64,000 nucleotides of DNA from Cricetomys ansorgei (GCA_026225945.1 JAMJFZ010001133.1:14782001-14846000), one strand, 5' to 3'; shown: positions 34,516-45,061, counted from the first letter of the stretch. The notes: generated by a model from the letters alone, not told the origin. Program-made: numbers and translations.

Positions 34516-36411
34516 AAAGTTTATATCAGGTGATCATTTTAGGCCTGTGTTTCTCAAATGTAATGTGAGGAGGGGAGAAAGCATTTGAGGATTTCGGAAA
34601 GCACACATTCAAATTCACCTGGTATGACTGGGGCCTGCATTCTGAATGTTTCTTCAGGCTGTCAGGGATCTCAAGGCTGTTGACCAATGAATCAGAGTTT
34701 AGGTGTCAAAGACTTAAGAGAATTTGGCTAAAGGAAATGGAAGAGGGGAAGGGGAGACAGAGGGCACATTACAACCTTGGCTTTCTCCAGAAGTCTCCCT
34801 AGTAAGGGACTGAGCCCTTTGAATAAGTCCTTTGCATCCTTTCCTGACAGGTCCTGAGGAGCAGGTCGGGGTAATATGGTTGAGGGCAGAGGAATGTCAG
34901 CCTGGACAGCATGCCGCGCTCACAGCAGCATGCAGCTTCCCATGCTAGTACAGCTCGTGGCTCTGAAAGCAGATGGCCAGCATGCAGCATCACTGTCACA
35001 AAGAGTATCTCATGCCCAGCCCACACTCCCCCCGCCCCTTCCGGGCAGTCTTCACGCCTCCCTCCAAGCTCCCTACAGATGATAAGAGAATCACCTGAGG
35101 AGCAGCCTGTCTGCCAATTATTAATCACATTCCCCAGACCTCAAGTCTGTGTCCAGGCACCGAGCCAGCATAAACAGAGCCTGCCAGAAAGAGACCTTCC
35201 CCAGCTCTAGAGAGGCAGCTGCCCCGCTCTCTGTGATTTCTATGTTCCTATGACATTGGTGTGCTTTCAGAGCAGAAAGCAGGGAAAAAACTGTTTGTGC
35301 CTCTGATAGCCTGTTTTTGAAACAGAAAAAAAGGGGAAATGACCTGAAACCCTGATGGAGATGAACTCAAACCCAGTTCTGCGGGTGTTTGAGGGATTTG
35401 TTCCCTGACCATAGACTGCCTTCTGCACAGGGAGCCTCTTACTCCTCGGATTCTAGGAAAGGGCGTCCCCGGGGACCTGGCCAGGGCCTTCGGACTCACC
35501 TCCTTACTGTGTGCTTCACATAGGGCCTTTGTGTTCAGCTCCTATCCGTGACAAAAATACCTCTCCCAAGCCGAGTCTACACGAGTGACTTCTTTGATCT
35601 GTTTGTCACTTATGCTTCCCTCACAAATGGCTTTGCAATAATGTGTTAGTGAAGACAGCAGCCCAGCATGTCCTCTACATGCTTTGCATGGATCTTGGAT
35701 CTTCCTTGGTAATGTTTTTCATGGGACTTTCTTGGGGTCTGGGGTACAGACAGTGAAACGGGGGGTTGGACCCTTCCACTCATCTCACAGAAAGGCTGCA
35801 CAATTTATGTAATTACCTTTAAAAATAGCAAAAGAAGACTCTAGAAGATGAGGAGATGTAAAGCCAGCCTGGGTACAGCGGACATGCTATCTGTGTCCTC
35901 TCTGTGACTGTTGGTTAGCTTTACCTGCCTTTCAAGCAAACACGCGTGAAATCCTTCTACATACCACATCTCCTCACAGATGGTGATGCTTCTACAGATG
36001 AAAAGAGATTAAAGATGAACTTCTAACCACATTTCAACATCAGTAAGAAGAGTATTTTAGAATAGGTGAGGTGGCTAGGCATATAGTTCTGATATTTCTG
36101 AAGGCATCTGACAAAGGTGACTCTGCCCTGTTTACATGGGAGGTTGGGGTTGGTAATGTGTTTGTCACCATTCAAACATTGTTTTCCATTTCCCTGTGCT
36201 TCATCAGCATGCACAGAACCCCTCTTCCCCTTGTGTCCTGGCTTCTTAGAATTTGATGAGCCACAGTTGTGTTCTTCCAGTGAAGACCATCTTCTCAAGA
36301 TCTACTCCAGGAAGTCTCCAAGGCTTCAAATGGATTTATGGGAACTCTTTACTAATATGTGGCAAATTACCAATACAAGTACAATACCATGTATAAAGTT
36401 TAATTTAAATC
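34516..36411. other. unique sequence, no gene seen
   Basis: No clear transposon. 34799-35230 carries overlapping frames on both strands (up to 109 codons) without any recognised domain; GC content is higher here than in the surroundings, which by itself lengthens chance frames. Confidence 0.4.
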
Positions 36412-36462
36412 TGTGTGTGTGTGTGTACGTGTGTGTGTGTGTGTGTGTCTGTGTGTGTGTAT
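36412..36462. repeat. (TG)n microsatellite
   Basis: TG repeat interrupted by TACG and TCTG. Confidence 0.95.
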
Positions 36463-36894
36463 GCATACATGCCACAACACATTTGTAGAGGAAAACTTGC
36501 AGTATTCAGTTTTCTCCTTCCACTGTGTGGGTTCTGGGGATCAAACTCACATTCTTGGCTTGGCAGGATGATTTGGGTCAGTTCTATAAAAAGTCTTAGA
36601 GAGGCTTACTGTGGTCATCCTGGCGGTATTGTTTGTAGGGTCCTAGGTAACCATACCCTAGAAATCACCAGGTTAGGACACCATAGGTTGAGTGCTTATC
36701 TTAAAGCACTGGAGGATGTCTGTTTGTTCCTATGTGGGGATGTGGGGGTTTTGGCACAGTGGTTCTGATTTAGTATTTGCTTTCTTACTCATAGCCGCAT
36801 AATCAAGAGGATCATGGGAACTGTATGCCATTTCCAGCACTTTCTAACCATGATTCAGATGAACTTCCTGACAATTCTATGCTTCAGTTACATC

Positions 36895-36918
36895 GCTTTC
36901 ATCACCACCACCACCACC

Positions 36919-36952
<34 letters not shown>

Positions 36953-36964
36953 CAATAATAATAA
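36895..36964. repeat. (CAC)n(CAT)n(AAT)n compound trinucleotide repeat
   Basis: About eleven ACC/CAC units switch to about seven CAT units and end in AATAATAATAA. Confidence 0.95.
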
Positions 36965-37325
36965 GTTGATCTGAGAATCAGACATACCCTTTCACACAAA
37001 GCATCAGTTTAACTTTGCTGGGAAGTGAGTTTTCATATAGTGAACATCTTTTGTAGAGATCAGTAGGTATTAAGTGAGACACCCAGCTGCAGCCTGCACC
37101 TGTCAGGCAACACAGCAGGCTTAGCTACTGCCTTGATGCTGTGGAGTCAGTAATTACACTTTTTTTTTTTTTGCTAATGATGGACAAGTATGCCTATGAG
37201 AACCAGCTGCTTGGTGGCCTTCCAGTGATCTCAGAGATCTATGTATTATCATTGCCACAAACCGGACTCATTTGGGAAAAGACTTGGGGTTGGGCTTACT
37301 TGTGCTCAAAATGTATTTTTCCCAG

Positions 37326-37465
37326 CTGTATGTGATGGTAAATGCCTGAGATCTTAGCACTCTGAAGGCCAACATAAGAGGATCATCACAAGTTTGAGGC
37401 CATCCTGGGCCTTACAATAAGCATACGCCCAACCAGCATTACATTACAAAGCAAAAGAAAGCAAA
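37326..37465 (+). mobile_element. old B1-type monomer (PB1/B1F-like)
   Basis: Diverged B1: 'tgtgatggtaaatgcctgag', 'atcttagcactctgaaggcc', 'ggatcatcacaagtttgagg', 'ccatcctgggccttac', then an A-rich tail with AAAGAAAG. Confidence 0.6.
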
Positions 37466-37471
37466 ATTAAA

Positions 37472-37665
37472 GGGCTCAGGAAAAAGCTCAATTGATAGAG
37501 TGTTTGCCAAGCATGTGCAGCATCCTGAGTTTGACTCTCAGCACTGTCTATACTGGCCATGATTACACATGTTCACACACGTGTAATCGCAGTCCTTGGG
37601 AGGTAGAGGCAGGAGGATCAGAAGTTCAAGAGCAGCTCTGAGTCAGCTCCACACAGTGGATGCTA
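37472..37665 (+). mobile_element. B4 SINE
   Basis: Composite structure of B4: an ID/tRNA-like head ('aaaaagctcaattgataga', 'gtttgccaagcatgtgcagc', 'ctgagtttgactctcagcac') followed by a B1-like tail ('tgtaatcgcagtccttggga', 'gaggcaggaggatcagaagt'). Confidence 0.8.
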
Positions 37666-37974
37666 GGTAGGAACCCTGCTCCTCTGTGGCTAGAGCATCT
37701 TTCTGTCCTACGGACGGACGTTAGGAAGGGGATGTCTCATTGTAGCATCCAGCTGGAAATCATGGCCTATGTGCTTTTAAGTGATGGATGATCCAAAGAA
37801 GCCAAATCTGGTTTTTTAGGGCATTTTTGGACACAAATCCAACCTGATGAACTTGGATAGTTAAATCAATGCTCAAGGTCATGGAGACTGCAAATGCATA
37901 AGGCAGGTTTCTGATTTCTTATTTTCTGTTATAGCTTCATGCTTCTTACATTCATCATTTACATGATAAGATTA

Positions 37975-38074
37975 TTTTATTTTATTTGACTTCTGAGGTG
38001 CTAGGGATAAATCAAGGCCTCCTGCATACTAAACTGGGCCCCCAGCCTATTTTATTTTATTTTATTCTATTTTC
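37975..38074 (-). mobile_element. ID-like fragment with (TTTTA)n
   Basis: Antisense ID-type string 'aggtgctagggataaatcaa', 'ggcctcctgcatactaaact', with an internal gap before 'gggcccccagcc', bounded by TTTTATTTTATT repeats (38045-38074). Confidence 0.55.
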
Positions 38075-38309
38075 TAATTCATCTGATTTCAGATATTTGA
38101 GAGCAATTCAAACTTGAATTATCTTTCCACAATTTCCTGTTTTGGTGAGACTGATTTTCACAGTGAGCTATGGCTTAGATGTTATAAGCCATTACTTATC
38201 CCATAACACCATGAGGGGAACCCCAGTCCCACAGTCTCACTGTGCCACTAGCAGAAAAGCAGGTCAGCTCTAAGGCAGGATAAACAGTTTCTTGCAGAGA
38301 GGTACTGTC

Positions 38310-38772
38310 TTTGTTTTCCATTGTTGTGATAAACACCAGAACCACAAAACAACATGGGGAGGAAAGGGTTTATTTCCTCTTACAGAATATTGTCTTTCAT
38401 AGGGGAAAATCAGGGCAGGAACTCGGGGAAGAAACTGATGCCCAGGCCAGGCAGGGAAGCTGCTACTGGCTAGCTTAGTTTGTTTTCCTACCCAGGGGTG
38501 GCATGATCCTCCCAGATCATGAACAAATCACACAAGAAAATACCTGATGGACTTCCCTTCAGGGTGATCCTCTAGAGGCATTTTCTCCATTAAGAATTCT
38601 TCTTTCAGCCAAGTGGAACCATAGACCTTTAATCCCAGCACTCAGGAGGCAGAGACATCTGTGGATCTCTGTGAGTTCAAGGACAGCCTGGTCTACAGAG
38701 TGAGCTCCAGGACAGCCAGAGTTATAACAGGGAAACCCTGTCTTGAAAATGCCTCTATGGAATTAGGTGTTT
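38310..38772 (-). mobile_element. MaLR-like LTR interrupted by a B1
   Basis: Antisense copy: 'ttttccattgttgtgataaa', 'ggaaagggtttatttcctct', 'ctgctactggctagctta', 'ggcattttctccattaagaa'. A B1 at 38608-38750 splits it; 'atgcctctatggaattagg' after the B1 may be its remaining end. It lies directly upstream of the ERVK gag relic. Confidence 0.65.
38608..38750 (+). mobile_element. B1 SINE
   Basis: Full-length B1 body from GCCAAGTGGAACCATAG through 'cctttaatcccagcactcag', 'gttcaaggacagcctggtct' and 'aaccctgtcttgaaaa'. Confidence 0.9.
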
Positions 38773-38824
38773 CTGGCATGTGTGGAGAGTAGGGACTCTC
38801 AAGAGACAGATGTGAGTGAGTGTA

Positions 38825-39700
38825 ATGGGGCAGAAACCAAGGAAGGCGTTGCTTTATGTCAAGCTTGTTCAACAGTTCTTAAAGAAAAGAGGAGCACAAG
38901 TGTCAAAATCACCATGATTCATTTGCTTGCAGGTTGTTTATGATTATGATCCCTGGTTTCCAGAAGAAGGAAATTCAGATGAAAAAGTATGGAACTGAGT
39001 CTGAAAGAACATGGGAAACAAGGGATGTTATCCCTGTTCAATTTGGGTTCACTTGGGAATTGATTTGAACTGTTATTAAAATGCTTACGGAAGATAGGGA
39101 GGATATTAATCATGACGACGAGATGGCCAATTCTTTGAATGAGTATAAACTGAAAGATCAACCTTAAAACTGATACAATGAGCAAAGAAAAAGGTTTCTC
39201 CTGTGCAGGCAAAATCAAAATCAAAAGTAAAATCAGCACCCCTCTGCTGGCTCTCTAGCTTCCTATCTGGAGCTCCTTTAGATGCGTGTCCTCCTTTGCT
39301 TGAAAAGGACCCTAAAGCACGGGGTGGGGAATTTGGTAATCAGTCTAATATGGAATTCCTTCCCCTTCCTGATGAGGATTTAGGAAAGCCTGTGAAAATG
39401 CTGTTTACAACCTAGGCAAGCTAGGGCATGGCAGAGAAAGGACATTCGTTTCCCAATTCCTCCCTAGCCTCAAGAGCTGTGCTTGGTATTTCCAGTGCAA
39501 TTTCAGCAAAACAAAAATGTTCACCTAATTATGCACTAACCAATCTATTAAAACCCCAGAAGGAGAGAAAGCACGGGACAGTCCTTGCGTATTATCTCAA
39601 ACGGCAAGGAGAGAACTCCAGCTGTTTTCATCTAGACCAGAAGAGGCATTTGTGTATTGAGTGGATCCTTCACTTTCCTTAAACTTATTTTCTCCACTAA
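38825..39700 (+). pseudogene. ERVK gag relic (matrix region)
   Basis: ATGGGGCAG opens the frame (Met-Gly-Gln; the Gly is the usual myristoylation position of betaretroviral Gag). The first in-frame stop is TGA at 38915-38917, codon 31. Past it, in the same frame, comes a Pro-Trp-Phe-Pro-Glu-Glu-Gly motif (38951-38971), the hallmark of the betaretroviral/ERVK matrix domain, followed by more stops (about 38996 and 39002). Downstream, 39203-39680 has longer open pieces that I cannot match to a Gag segment with confidence. Matrix normally targets Gag to the plasma membrane; this relic cannot make a protein of use. Confidence 0.65.
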
Positions 39701-39715
39701 ATTATCTCCTACAGG

Positions 39716-39797
39716 TATTATACCACAGGAAGACAAATCTCTGGAATGGATTTATTTATACCATAAGGCGTAGAGTCTTAAAATACTAACTGCTTAC
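39716..39797 (+). pseudogene. possible ERVK pol fragment left of the insert
   Basis: A short open stretch ('gacaaatctctggaatggat', an Asp-Lys-Ser-Leu-Glu-Trp-Ile pattern) resembles the retroviral pol region between the polymerase and RNase H domains. It abuts the left side of the nested provirus, and the matching pol region resumes on its right side. Short and diverged, so tentative. Confidence 0.3.
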
Positions 39798-39832
39798 TGT
39801 TGTGAAACCACCCCTTACCTGCCTTGTGGAGC

Positions 39833-40156
39833 TGTCTCTTAACCCGCTCCCAGAGTCGTATCCACAGCTGCCTCATTAGCAAGGGCTTGATGTACATGTG
39901 CCCTGCCCCTCTTCCCCCACAATAAGCCAGCCAGCCCCCTCTCCCCTTCTCTCCTTCCCTCTCCTTCTTCCCCTCCCCCTCTCCCCTGCGCCTTCTCTGT
40001 TATGTCCTTCTGTCTTCTCCCATGTCCATGCTCCCAAGACAGTCACAATGTCTCTTTCTCTCCCTCCCCTCTCTGAGGCTACACTTCCCTCCCCACTTAC
40101 CAAATAAACCTTTCCCACTGAATTCTGATGAGTGTACAATTCTGTACAGTATTTCA
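39833..40156 (+). repeat. 5' LTR of the nested provirus
   Basis: Starts TGTCTCTTAACCC and ends CAGTATTTCA. It carries 'ccacaataagccagcc' (TATA-like), a CT-rich block, 'gtccttctgtcttctccc', 'gacagtcacaatgtctcttt', and the poly(A) signal in ACCAAATAAACCTT (about 40097). An alternative start at TGTTGTGAAACC (39798) would place the LTR directly after CTTAC, but that part is absent from the 3' LTR. Confidence 0.65.
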
Positions 40157-40157
40157 A

Positions 40158-40175
40158 TGGTGCCAAGAAGCAACA
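40158..40175 (+). other. candidate primer-binding site
   Basis: TGGTGCCAAGAAGCAACA starts one base after the LTR end, where retroviruses place the tRNA primer site. The TGGTGCC start is normal for a primer site, but I cannot assign the tRNA with confidence. A 'ttggtaagt' splice-donor-like string follows at about 40263. Confidence 0.45.
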
Positions 40176-40785
40176 GATGCTGATTTAGAGGGTTCTGAAC
40201 CCATTTTGCTCACAACAGAATTCTACACCAATCAGCAAGCCCAATTTAAGAGGATAGTCCGGTTGGTAAGTTTCCCTAGCCCTAGGTGGAGATACACCAG
40301 CAGCCAAGGTCTTTAGGACTATAGCTGGCCCTCACTGCTTTTCCCTGGATGAGAGCTCTCATTTCTGGGCCTCGGTTTCTTGCCCCTTTATTGTAGTGTA
40401 ATGATTCCTGGTATCAGGTACTGAGAACCCTTCAGGCTTTTGCTAGCCTAGCCCCATTTGGTGCAGATGATAATCCACCAGATGGCTTGTATCTGTTCCG
40501 CCAGCACTCCCTGAGCCCATGGCATGCCTGGGTTGGAGGATCTCAGTGCCTCTCTTCTCTCATCCATGGAAATGGTACCTCTCACTGCCACCACTCACTG
40601 GCCTGTGGTGGGTCCTAAGCTGCTGTAAAATCCTGCCTGTCGGGCCCCTTACAGTTCCAAACCTTTACAAATACCACAACAATTGGAGGTGCCTCACTCA
40701 GATACCCTTCGCTGTTCCAAGCTCCGTTTTTTTTCTTTCCTTTCTTTCTCAGTGTACTTTAAATATGAATGACAGTAAATACTTT

Positions 40786-40913
40786 TTAAGTTTGTTTGTT
40801 TTTCAAGACAGAGTTTCTCTGTTGTAACTCTAGCTGTCCCGGAACTCACTCTGTAGACCAGGCTGGCCTCGAACTCACAGACATCTCCTGCCTCTGCCTC
40901 CCAAGTGCAATGA
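40786..40913 (-). mobile_element. B1 SINE inside the nested provirus
   Basis: Antisense B1: 'tttgtttttcaagacagagt', 'ctctagctgtcccggaactc', 'gaccaggctggcctcgaact', 'tgcctctgcctcccaagtgc'. It is little diverged, so it is younger than the provirus. Confidence 0.93.
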
Positions 40914-42699
40914 AGAATCCACCTGGGTTGTGTTAAGGCTAACCACTAGGAGAAACTGCCCCATGCCTCACCTGCCACCAGGCTTTGCACAAACTGTGGA
41001 CATGTTTGGGTTGACTGCTTTGCTAGGCCTAGCCCGGGATAAGGCCAATTTCCCTAGTTCCTTCCCACAGGAAATACATTTCAGACCTGGGCAGCCAATG
41101 GCCTGCACCGTTCTGTATAACAGTTGGAGATCAAATGCTGTTCTGTACAACAAACAACTTCTGTTTCCAGTGAACCACCTAGGTAACCAGTCCCCGACAT
41201 TTTAATTGATACATAGATCATCTAAATTCTATAATTTATCCTTCTGCAGATCTCTGATAACTTAATGGCTAACTGTAGTTTTAGCAACGCCAAGCATCTA
41301 CCAGCTCCTCCCTTGTATGGCCCCTCCCTCAAGGCTTCAGCTGCCTTCTCATTTCTCCTCGCATATAACATCAGGCCTGAGATCTCACCTTGCTGGAAGT
41401 GACTGGCCTCTGGCTGAGAAACACTGTTTGCCTTGTTACCAGACTCTAAAGGAGGTAAACTCAGCTACAAAGTAACTTTTGCTATTTCTTTATTCAAAGG
41501 AGCTTGCCTTACAGTGACTATACTTCTCTCGTGGTAAATGATTAGATAAAAGGTCTATGTGAGTTCTGAGGATCTAAAAAGATAATTTAAGACATAGAGA
41601 TACAAATTGTAAAAGTGTTCAGGTATAAAAAATTGGTTATATTTGGATTTCAAAGGCTCGGCATTTTAACATTGGTAAAATTCTGGATAAGTATTCTTAA
41701 TGGAATTCTGATAAGCTGGTACCACTATTACGGGATTTTTAATTTCCTTTGGTTGTTTGTCTTTTGAATGTAGACTTTGAGATGCTTCTCATCAGGCTAA
41801 AACATTTCTGTCCAATTTGTGTACCCAGCTCTCTGGATAGACAAAATGTTCATGCTTCTGGCCCAGGGCGATGGCTTTTGCTGACTCAAAGGTACGCTTG
41901 TTCCAACTGTTTTACAAAGGCCTGTTAGCTGCTTTCTCTATAATGTGTACTTCAGTACAGATAACAAATAGTGGTAACATACAGTATTTATCTCTTTTTG
42001 TAAACTTAAAATTTTTATTTGAGCTTCAGGAAATTGATTTGGATCTACCTCTCTTAGGTCAGACTGTAGACTTACGTCTCCCCATCTGCTCACTTGTGAG
42101 GGTACGATTTCTCTCTCTTCCCTGGACTTGAGTACCCCTCCCCTCCCCATTGCCAAAATTATGGGCCTAAAAATTCCAAATCTAAGATTTCCCTTTAATT
42201 TTCCTAAACTTTAAGCTCTGTTCCTAGCATATGTTTCAGCAGACTTCCATTGGCTGACAGATAGTGCCCAGGAATCAGCTCTGCACTACAGGCTGCTCCT
42301 AACAGCTGCGAGCTCTGGGCTTGCTGAGAGCTGATATAGACCAGTCCCGCTGATATGACCACTCCTGTGCCCTTTGCTGGATCAGTGAACTGGATGCTTC
42401 TAATGACTACCACATTGCCTGATCACCGTCACCCCCAGCTTTTGACTGTATCTTAGCCCCGGAGAATGATGCCTTAGTTTCAGCAGGAAGCAGTTCTAGA
42501 AGAAAATACAACACCTATTTCCTCACCAGGCTGAAATACCTAGTCAAAAGGAATCTACTTGACATGGGAATGTAATGACCGTCTGGTATGCCTATTGGGA
42601 AGGGATACTTATTTAAAAGCCAATTAGACCCAGATATATAAACAGATAGATTCATTAGCTAAGATGGTCCTAACTGATGTGAGCCATCATAGGGCCTTT

Positions 42700-42840
42700 A
42701 ACCCTTCCGTTTATGCTCATTACTGTTGGCCCTTATATCACTAATGCATTAACTGGATACAATAAATTGCCCACTCCTGCTTTTTTGGTCCAGCCACAAA
42801 GCCTGGACAAAAAGTGAAACAGTTTGCTTTTCACGGCCTC
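42700..42840 (+). pseudogene. possible env transmembrane relic
   Basis: In the frame starting near 42708 there is a Leu-Ile-Thr-Val-Gly-Pro-Tyr-Ile-Thr-Asn-Ala-Leu pattern just upstream of the polypurine tract. A hydrophobic Gly-Pro-x-Ile-x-Asn motif is typical of the membrane anchor end of gammaretroviral Env, which sits in exactly this place. The piece is short, soon runs into stops, and lacks the rest of Env. It is inference from position plus one motif. Confidence 0.3.
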
Positions 42841-42941
42841 AGCCAATATTCCGACATTTTAAGTCCTCAGCAATGCCCCCATTCCTACCTTACCAGTCAC
42901 ACCAGTCACATTCCTATTTTCCTTGCCTTTTAAATAACAGA

Positions 42942-42955
42942 AAGGGAGGAATTGC
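42942..42955 (+). other. polypurine tract
   Basis: AGAAAGGGAGGAA, immediately before the TG of the 3' LTR; this is the plus-strand priming site in retroviral reverse transcription. Confidence 0.6.
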
Positions 42956-43322
42956 CTCTTAACCTGTCCCCTACCCCCAGAGTTGTGTCAGTGTCTTGCA
43001 TCATCAGCAAGGGTCTGGCATATATGTACCAGGCACTCCTCCATAATAAGCCTGGTGGGCTTCTCTCCTTCTCTTCCTCTCCCCACTCCTCTCTCCCTCT
43101 CTCCTCCCTTGTCTCTCCTCTCCTCTTCCTCCTCCTCCTCCTCCTTTTCTCTTTCTCTTTCTCTTTCTCTTCTTTCTTTGTTCTGTCCTTCTGTCTTCTC
43201 CTGAGACAGCCACAATGTCTCTTTCTCTGCTGCCCCTCTCCAGGGCTACACCTCCCTCCCCTCTTACCAAATAAATCTTTGCCATAGATTTCTGATGCGT
43301 GTACAATTCTGATATACATCGC
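42956..43322 (+). repeat. 3' LTR of the nested provirus
   Basis: Starts TGCCTCTTAACCTG and shares with the 5' LTR 'agcaagggtctggcatatat', 'ccataataagcc', 'gtccttctgtcttctcc', 'cacaatgtctctttctctgc', and the poly(A) signal in ACCAAATAAATCTT. The CT-rich block has expanded to CCTCCT and CTTTCT repeats (about 43060-43180), which yields the both-strand Ser/Leu and Glu/Arg frames there. The two LTRs have clearly diverged, so the insertion is not recent. The 3' end is approximate. Confidence 0.65.
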
Positions 43323-43324
43323 GT

Positions 43325-43870
43325 ACCTTACTCTTTTTGCTCAGTTAGTAAACTGGGGGAGGACCTTATGTCAACAGTTATATGTATTTGATCCTTGCTG
43401 TATTTTATTACTCTTAACTAACAATCAGTTTTCAAGGTTGTTACAGAACTCTATGAATTCATATTTCATATGAATATTACTATGGAAGAATAGGACATCA
43501 TTACCCAGCTGCTAAGCTATGAAATTTTCTCCTAAGAACTGTATTTGTGACCACAGAAATTGTCCAACCTTCTCCCAAATCCACAGGCAGATACTTATTT
43601 TATTGATGGCTCATCTAATTGCAGGGGAGTGGTTCATGGTTCAGATATTCATCAATCTATTAATACTTCTTTTTCTTCAGCCCAATAAGTGGAACTGGCT
43701 GTTTTGATTAATTGATTATAGTTAGTTCATAAACTGTTAAGTATCATTTCAGATTCTGCTGATGTTGTAGGATGGTTTTCAGCAATAGACTCAGACCTAT
43801 GCCCATGCTAACCTCCCTGGTTTTATTGTAGAAGGAAATAAGCAAGCTGATGTGTTAACCTGCAGAAAGA
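43325..43870 (+). pseudogene. ERVK pol relic (connection, RNase H, RNase H end)
   Basis: Right of the nested provirus pol resumes. RNase H is marked by Phe-Ile-Asp-Gly-Ser-Ser-Asn (43599-43619; the Asp of DGS is the first catalytic residue), a later Val-Glu-Leu in the expected spacing (about 43690) supplying the catalytic Glu, and Asp-Ser-Ala-Asp-Val (about 43757) for the next Asp. After a frame change a His-Ala-Asn-Leu-Pro-Gly...Gly-Asn-x-x-Ala-Asp pattern (43804-43851) marks the end of RNase H. In-frame stops and at least one frameshift break the frame. Beyond 43900 the integrase is not recognisable. Confidence 0.7.
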
Positions 43871-44468
43871 AAATTGGGAAGGGGTATGCCTCTGTCATTA
43901 CAGATGGATCCATTGAAACATTATGGATTCCTCTTTGGCTCCTTCAACCCTGGGCCATCAAGGACACCAGCAAAGGGTGAGGAGACAGTGAAAGTCACCA
44001 GAAAGATAGCAAACTTTTAGCTGAACAGCAAAAGGAGATATCAGCCATATCATCAGAAGTCAAATCTGCCTACCAGGGGCCAAGTTTAGGCCCTATGCAC
44101 TAAGGGAGAGAGTTACTTCACTAATGACTTTGTGTTTATGACTGGACCAGGGAACATAATAGACTCATTCAACCTTCTGAAGAAAGGACTGCATTTAATT
44201 CTTCCTTGGGATTTGAATCACTTCCTATTTGTATAGGGCATCATAACATTTTGTATTTCTATTAAAGACAAATAAGGGCTTATATTCTACAAGGTACTAG
44301 AACTACTAATCATATGGGTCTCTTTGTAAGCTATTTCCTAGATTTTTATGATCAATACAATAACATAACCAATAATACTAGACATAGTTTGGATCCCTTT
44401 CTTGATGACACAATATTGCACACAGACTCTCACTGTTCTAATATTATTATGTTTATAATTTTCTTGCT
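43871..44468. other. unassigned internal ERVK sequence
   Basis: Lies between the pol relic and the 3' LTR, so probably decayed integrase/env sequence, but no motif was found. Confidence 0.35.
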
Positions 44469-44632
44469 GCCAGGCAGTGGTGGCACACACCTTTAATCGC
44501 AGCACTCAGAAGGGAGAGACAAGTAGATCTCTGTGAGTTCAAGGCCAGCCTGGTCTACAGAGTGAGTTCCAAGACAGCCAGAGTTACAACAGAGAAATCC
44601 TGTCTCAAACAACAACAACAACAATAATAATA
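44469..44632 (+). mobile_element. B1 SINE in the ERVK
   Basis: Well-preserved B1 (GCCAGGCAGTGGTGGCACAC ... 'cctgtctcaaac') with a (CAA)n(TAA)n tail. Flanks 'ataattttcttg' on the left and 'ataatttgcttg' on the right look like a target duplication. Confidence 0.93.
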
Positions 44633-44727
44633 ATTTGCTTGTTTATAGGATACTCATGCTTCAAATTACAATTACATGTATGTACAACATCTCAAATCAA
44701 AACCACTCTGGATATCCTGCTACTAAA

Positions 44728-44742
44728 TAAAAAAGGAAGCAG
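44728..44742 (+). other. ERVK polypurine tract
   Basis: A purine-only run (AAAAAAGGAAGCAG apart from one C) directly before the LTR start TGTCAGAAC. Confidence 0.55.
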
Positions 44743-45061
44743 TGTCAGAACACAGGCAAGGAACAGAGTAGTTTGAGGGGATTTCTGAGTGCGTGTGAGC
44801 AAACTCCAAGACAATAAAATGTGAGTCTTCTGATCACCACTTCTTCAGAACACAGAACTGCTGTTGGAGTGTATTTTTGTGCTGCTCCCAGGTGTAGCAG
44901 ATAGAAATGTGTTTACTTCAACTATTATTCATAAGCCTCTATGGAAAAATACAGGATTTTGTCCTTGTGATTGAACAACATACTCATGTTAAAGTTGGCT
45001 ATTGTATGAGACTTCAGTCTGCCTCATATTTAGGCCCCATCCTTCCAGGTTCATGCTGCCA
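44743..45061 (+). repeat. 3' LTR of the ERVK provirus
   Basis: Starts TGTCAGAACACAGG. It is colinear with the solo LTR at 53053-53462: 'tctgagtgcgtgtgagcaaa', 'ttttgtgctgctcccaggtg', 'tgtccttgtgattg', 'aaagttggctattgtatgag', 'tctgcctcat'. The end (near GCTGCCA) is approximate and no target duplication is seen, as expected if the left end is lost. Confidence 0.65.

Larger units (their letters stand above)
39833..43322 (+). mobile_element. nested nonautonomous provirus with two LTRs
   Basis: Two direct LTRs (about 39833-40156 and 42956-43322) enclose about 2.8 kb. After LTR 1 comes a primer-binding-site-like TGGTGCCAAGAAGC (40158); before LTR 2 lies a polypurine tract (AGAAAGGGAGGAA, about 42942-42954). 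The interior has no gag or pol I can identify; an env-like piece may sit near 42710-42800, and a B1 (40786-40913) has inserted. The layout is like other internally deleted, nonautonomous rodent retrovirus-like elements. A CTTAC flanks the insert on both sides (39793-39797 and 43331-43335), a possible target duplication, but it lies 35 bp outside the left LTR start I favour. Confidence 0.65.
38825..45061 (+). mobile_element. decayed ERVK (betaretrovirus-like) provirus, 5' LTR missing
   Basis: Evidence for one element: a gag start with matrix-type motifs at 38825, pol RNase H motifs at 43590-43860, a purine-rich tract at 44728-44742 and an adjoining LTR at 44743. All are on the plus strand and in retroviral order. 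No 5' LTR is seen before gag; an unrelated MaLR-like LTR lies there instead. The element is interrupted by a second provirus (about 39833-43322) and by a B1 (44469-44632). The distance from gag to the pol relics, without the insert, is far too short for a complete gag-pro-pol, so internal deletions preceded or accompanied decay. Stops and frameshifts throughout make it non-functional. Confidence 0.7.

Noticed and set aside
35000..35230. Possible exon in GC-richer sequence
   Set aside because: Frames are open on both strands and no convincing splice-site pair or domain was found.
42930..43319. 129-codon Arg/Glu-rich minus frame and 111-codon Ser/Leu plus frame
   Set aside because: They cover the CT-rich block of the 3' LTR of the nested provirus; no coding features.
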